Source: Gammaproteobacteria bacterium
GTDB lineage: Bacteria; Pseudomonadota; Gammaproteobacteria; Steroidobacterales; GCA-2729495
Direction: 5' to 3'
Length of the DNA: 64,000 nucleotides
Assembly: GCA_030583605.1 (NCBI GenBank)
Contig: CP129466.1
Location: 2,921,001 to 2,985,000 of the forward strand
Numbering within the stretch: the stretch's first letter is position 1; each line of letters opens with the position of its first letter. Of the stretch, positions 63,944 through 64,000 are shown in pieces. The notes under the pieces were generated by a model, which saw nothing but the letters and a program-made list of their open reading frames with translations, was not told where the DNA came from and did not search any database. A program made the position numbers and the translations under genes.

Positions 63944-64000
63944 AAACTCCCCCGTGGCGCAGATCGCCGACTGAATTCGTTCAACCGCCGCGCTGCGCGG
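63944..64000. other. Right edge, no feature visible
   Basis: The 57 bases upstream of the cytochrome c-GLUG gene carry its ribosome binding site (GGGGGAG read on the minus strand) and possibly part of its promoter. No further gene start can be supported before the window ends. Confidence 0.4.

Overview
The window is GC-rich chromosomal DNA from a Gram-negative bacterium, most likely a gammaproteobacterium of the Xanthomonadales/Nevskiales type. The evidence is the TamA/TamB pair, a TonB-dependent receptor, Tat-exported CopA, lipid A-type acyl and glycosyl transferases, an arginine-to-putrescine operon, and many REP palindromes with a GTAGGAG head and a CGACC tail, a style common in xanthomonads and pseudomonads. 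The genus cannot be named from the sequence. No tRNA, rRNA, CRISPR, phage or transposase gene was seen.

Left part (1-11.8 kb): a partial possible Crp/Fnr regulator, a DUF2934 and a PilZ gene, a luciferase-like oxidoreductase behind a 24-bp perfect palindrome, a TonB-dependent receptor with a GT9 glycosyltransferase, then a divergent operon that looks like lipid A/envelope modification (GT2, a LAB_N-LpxL-like acyltransferase fusion, an ArnT-like GT39). An ECF sigma factor and FecR-like gene pair follows on the minus strand and ends at a clear intrinsic terminator.

The most interesting cassette is 11.99-16.3 kb: five overlapping plus-strand genes (thermostable-hemolysin family, adenylate-forming ligase, haem-oxygenase-like diiron oxidase, SDR, exported TPR-like protein). 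It reads as an undescribed acyl-metabolite pathway divergent from the ECF/FecR pair. Then come tamA-tamB (minus), an exported protein of unknown function, a SPOR lipoprotein, pdxH and a solute-binding lipoprotein.

Metal region (25.3-34.4 kb): a CzcI-like small protein and an HME-RND pump (czcCBA type) on the plus strand, converging with a copper module (Cys/His-rich exported protein, copA, copB) on the minus strand. A DUF3313 protein and an NAD(P)-binding protein follow among REP repeats.

Polyamine region (36.7-44.1 kb): an MBL hydrolase, then a minus-strand operon aguA - deoxyhypusine-synthase-like - speA - aguB - dodecin. This encodes the whole arginine to agmatine to N-carbamoylputrescine to putrescine route plus an enzyme that may make homospermidine or a related product. 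Threonine ammonia-lyase is divergent.

Right part (44.2-64 kb): a membrane protein, a DsbA-like lipoprotein, an NlpC/P60 lipoprotein, an exported tandem CbiX-like protein, a two-gene RND efflux operon, a HerA/VirB4-like ATPase divergent from a zinc metallopeptidase, an exported cytochrome-d1-like beta-propeller, hemW, a DUF4382 lipoprotein, uppP, and an unusual cytochrome c-GLUG fusion. Large REP arrays with an almost exact 113-bp period separate several of these genes. In three places the REP head itself supplies the TAG stop codon.
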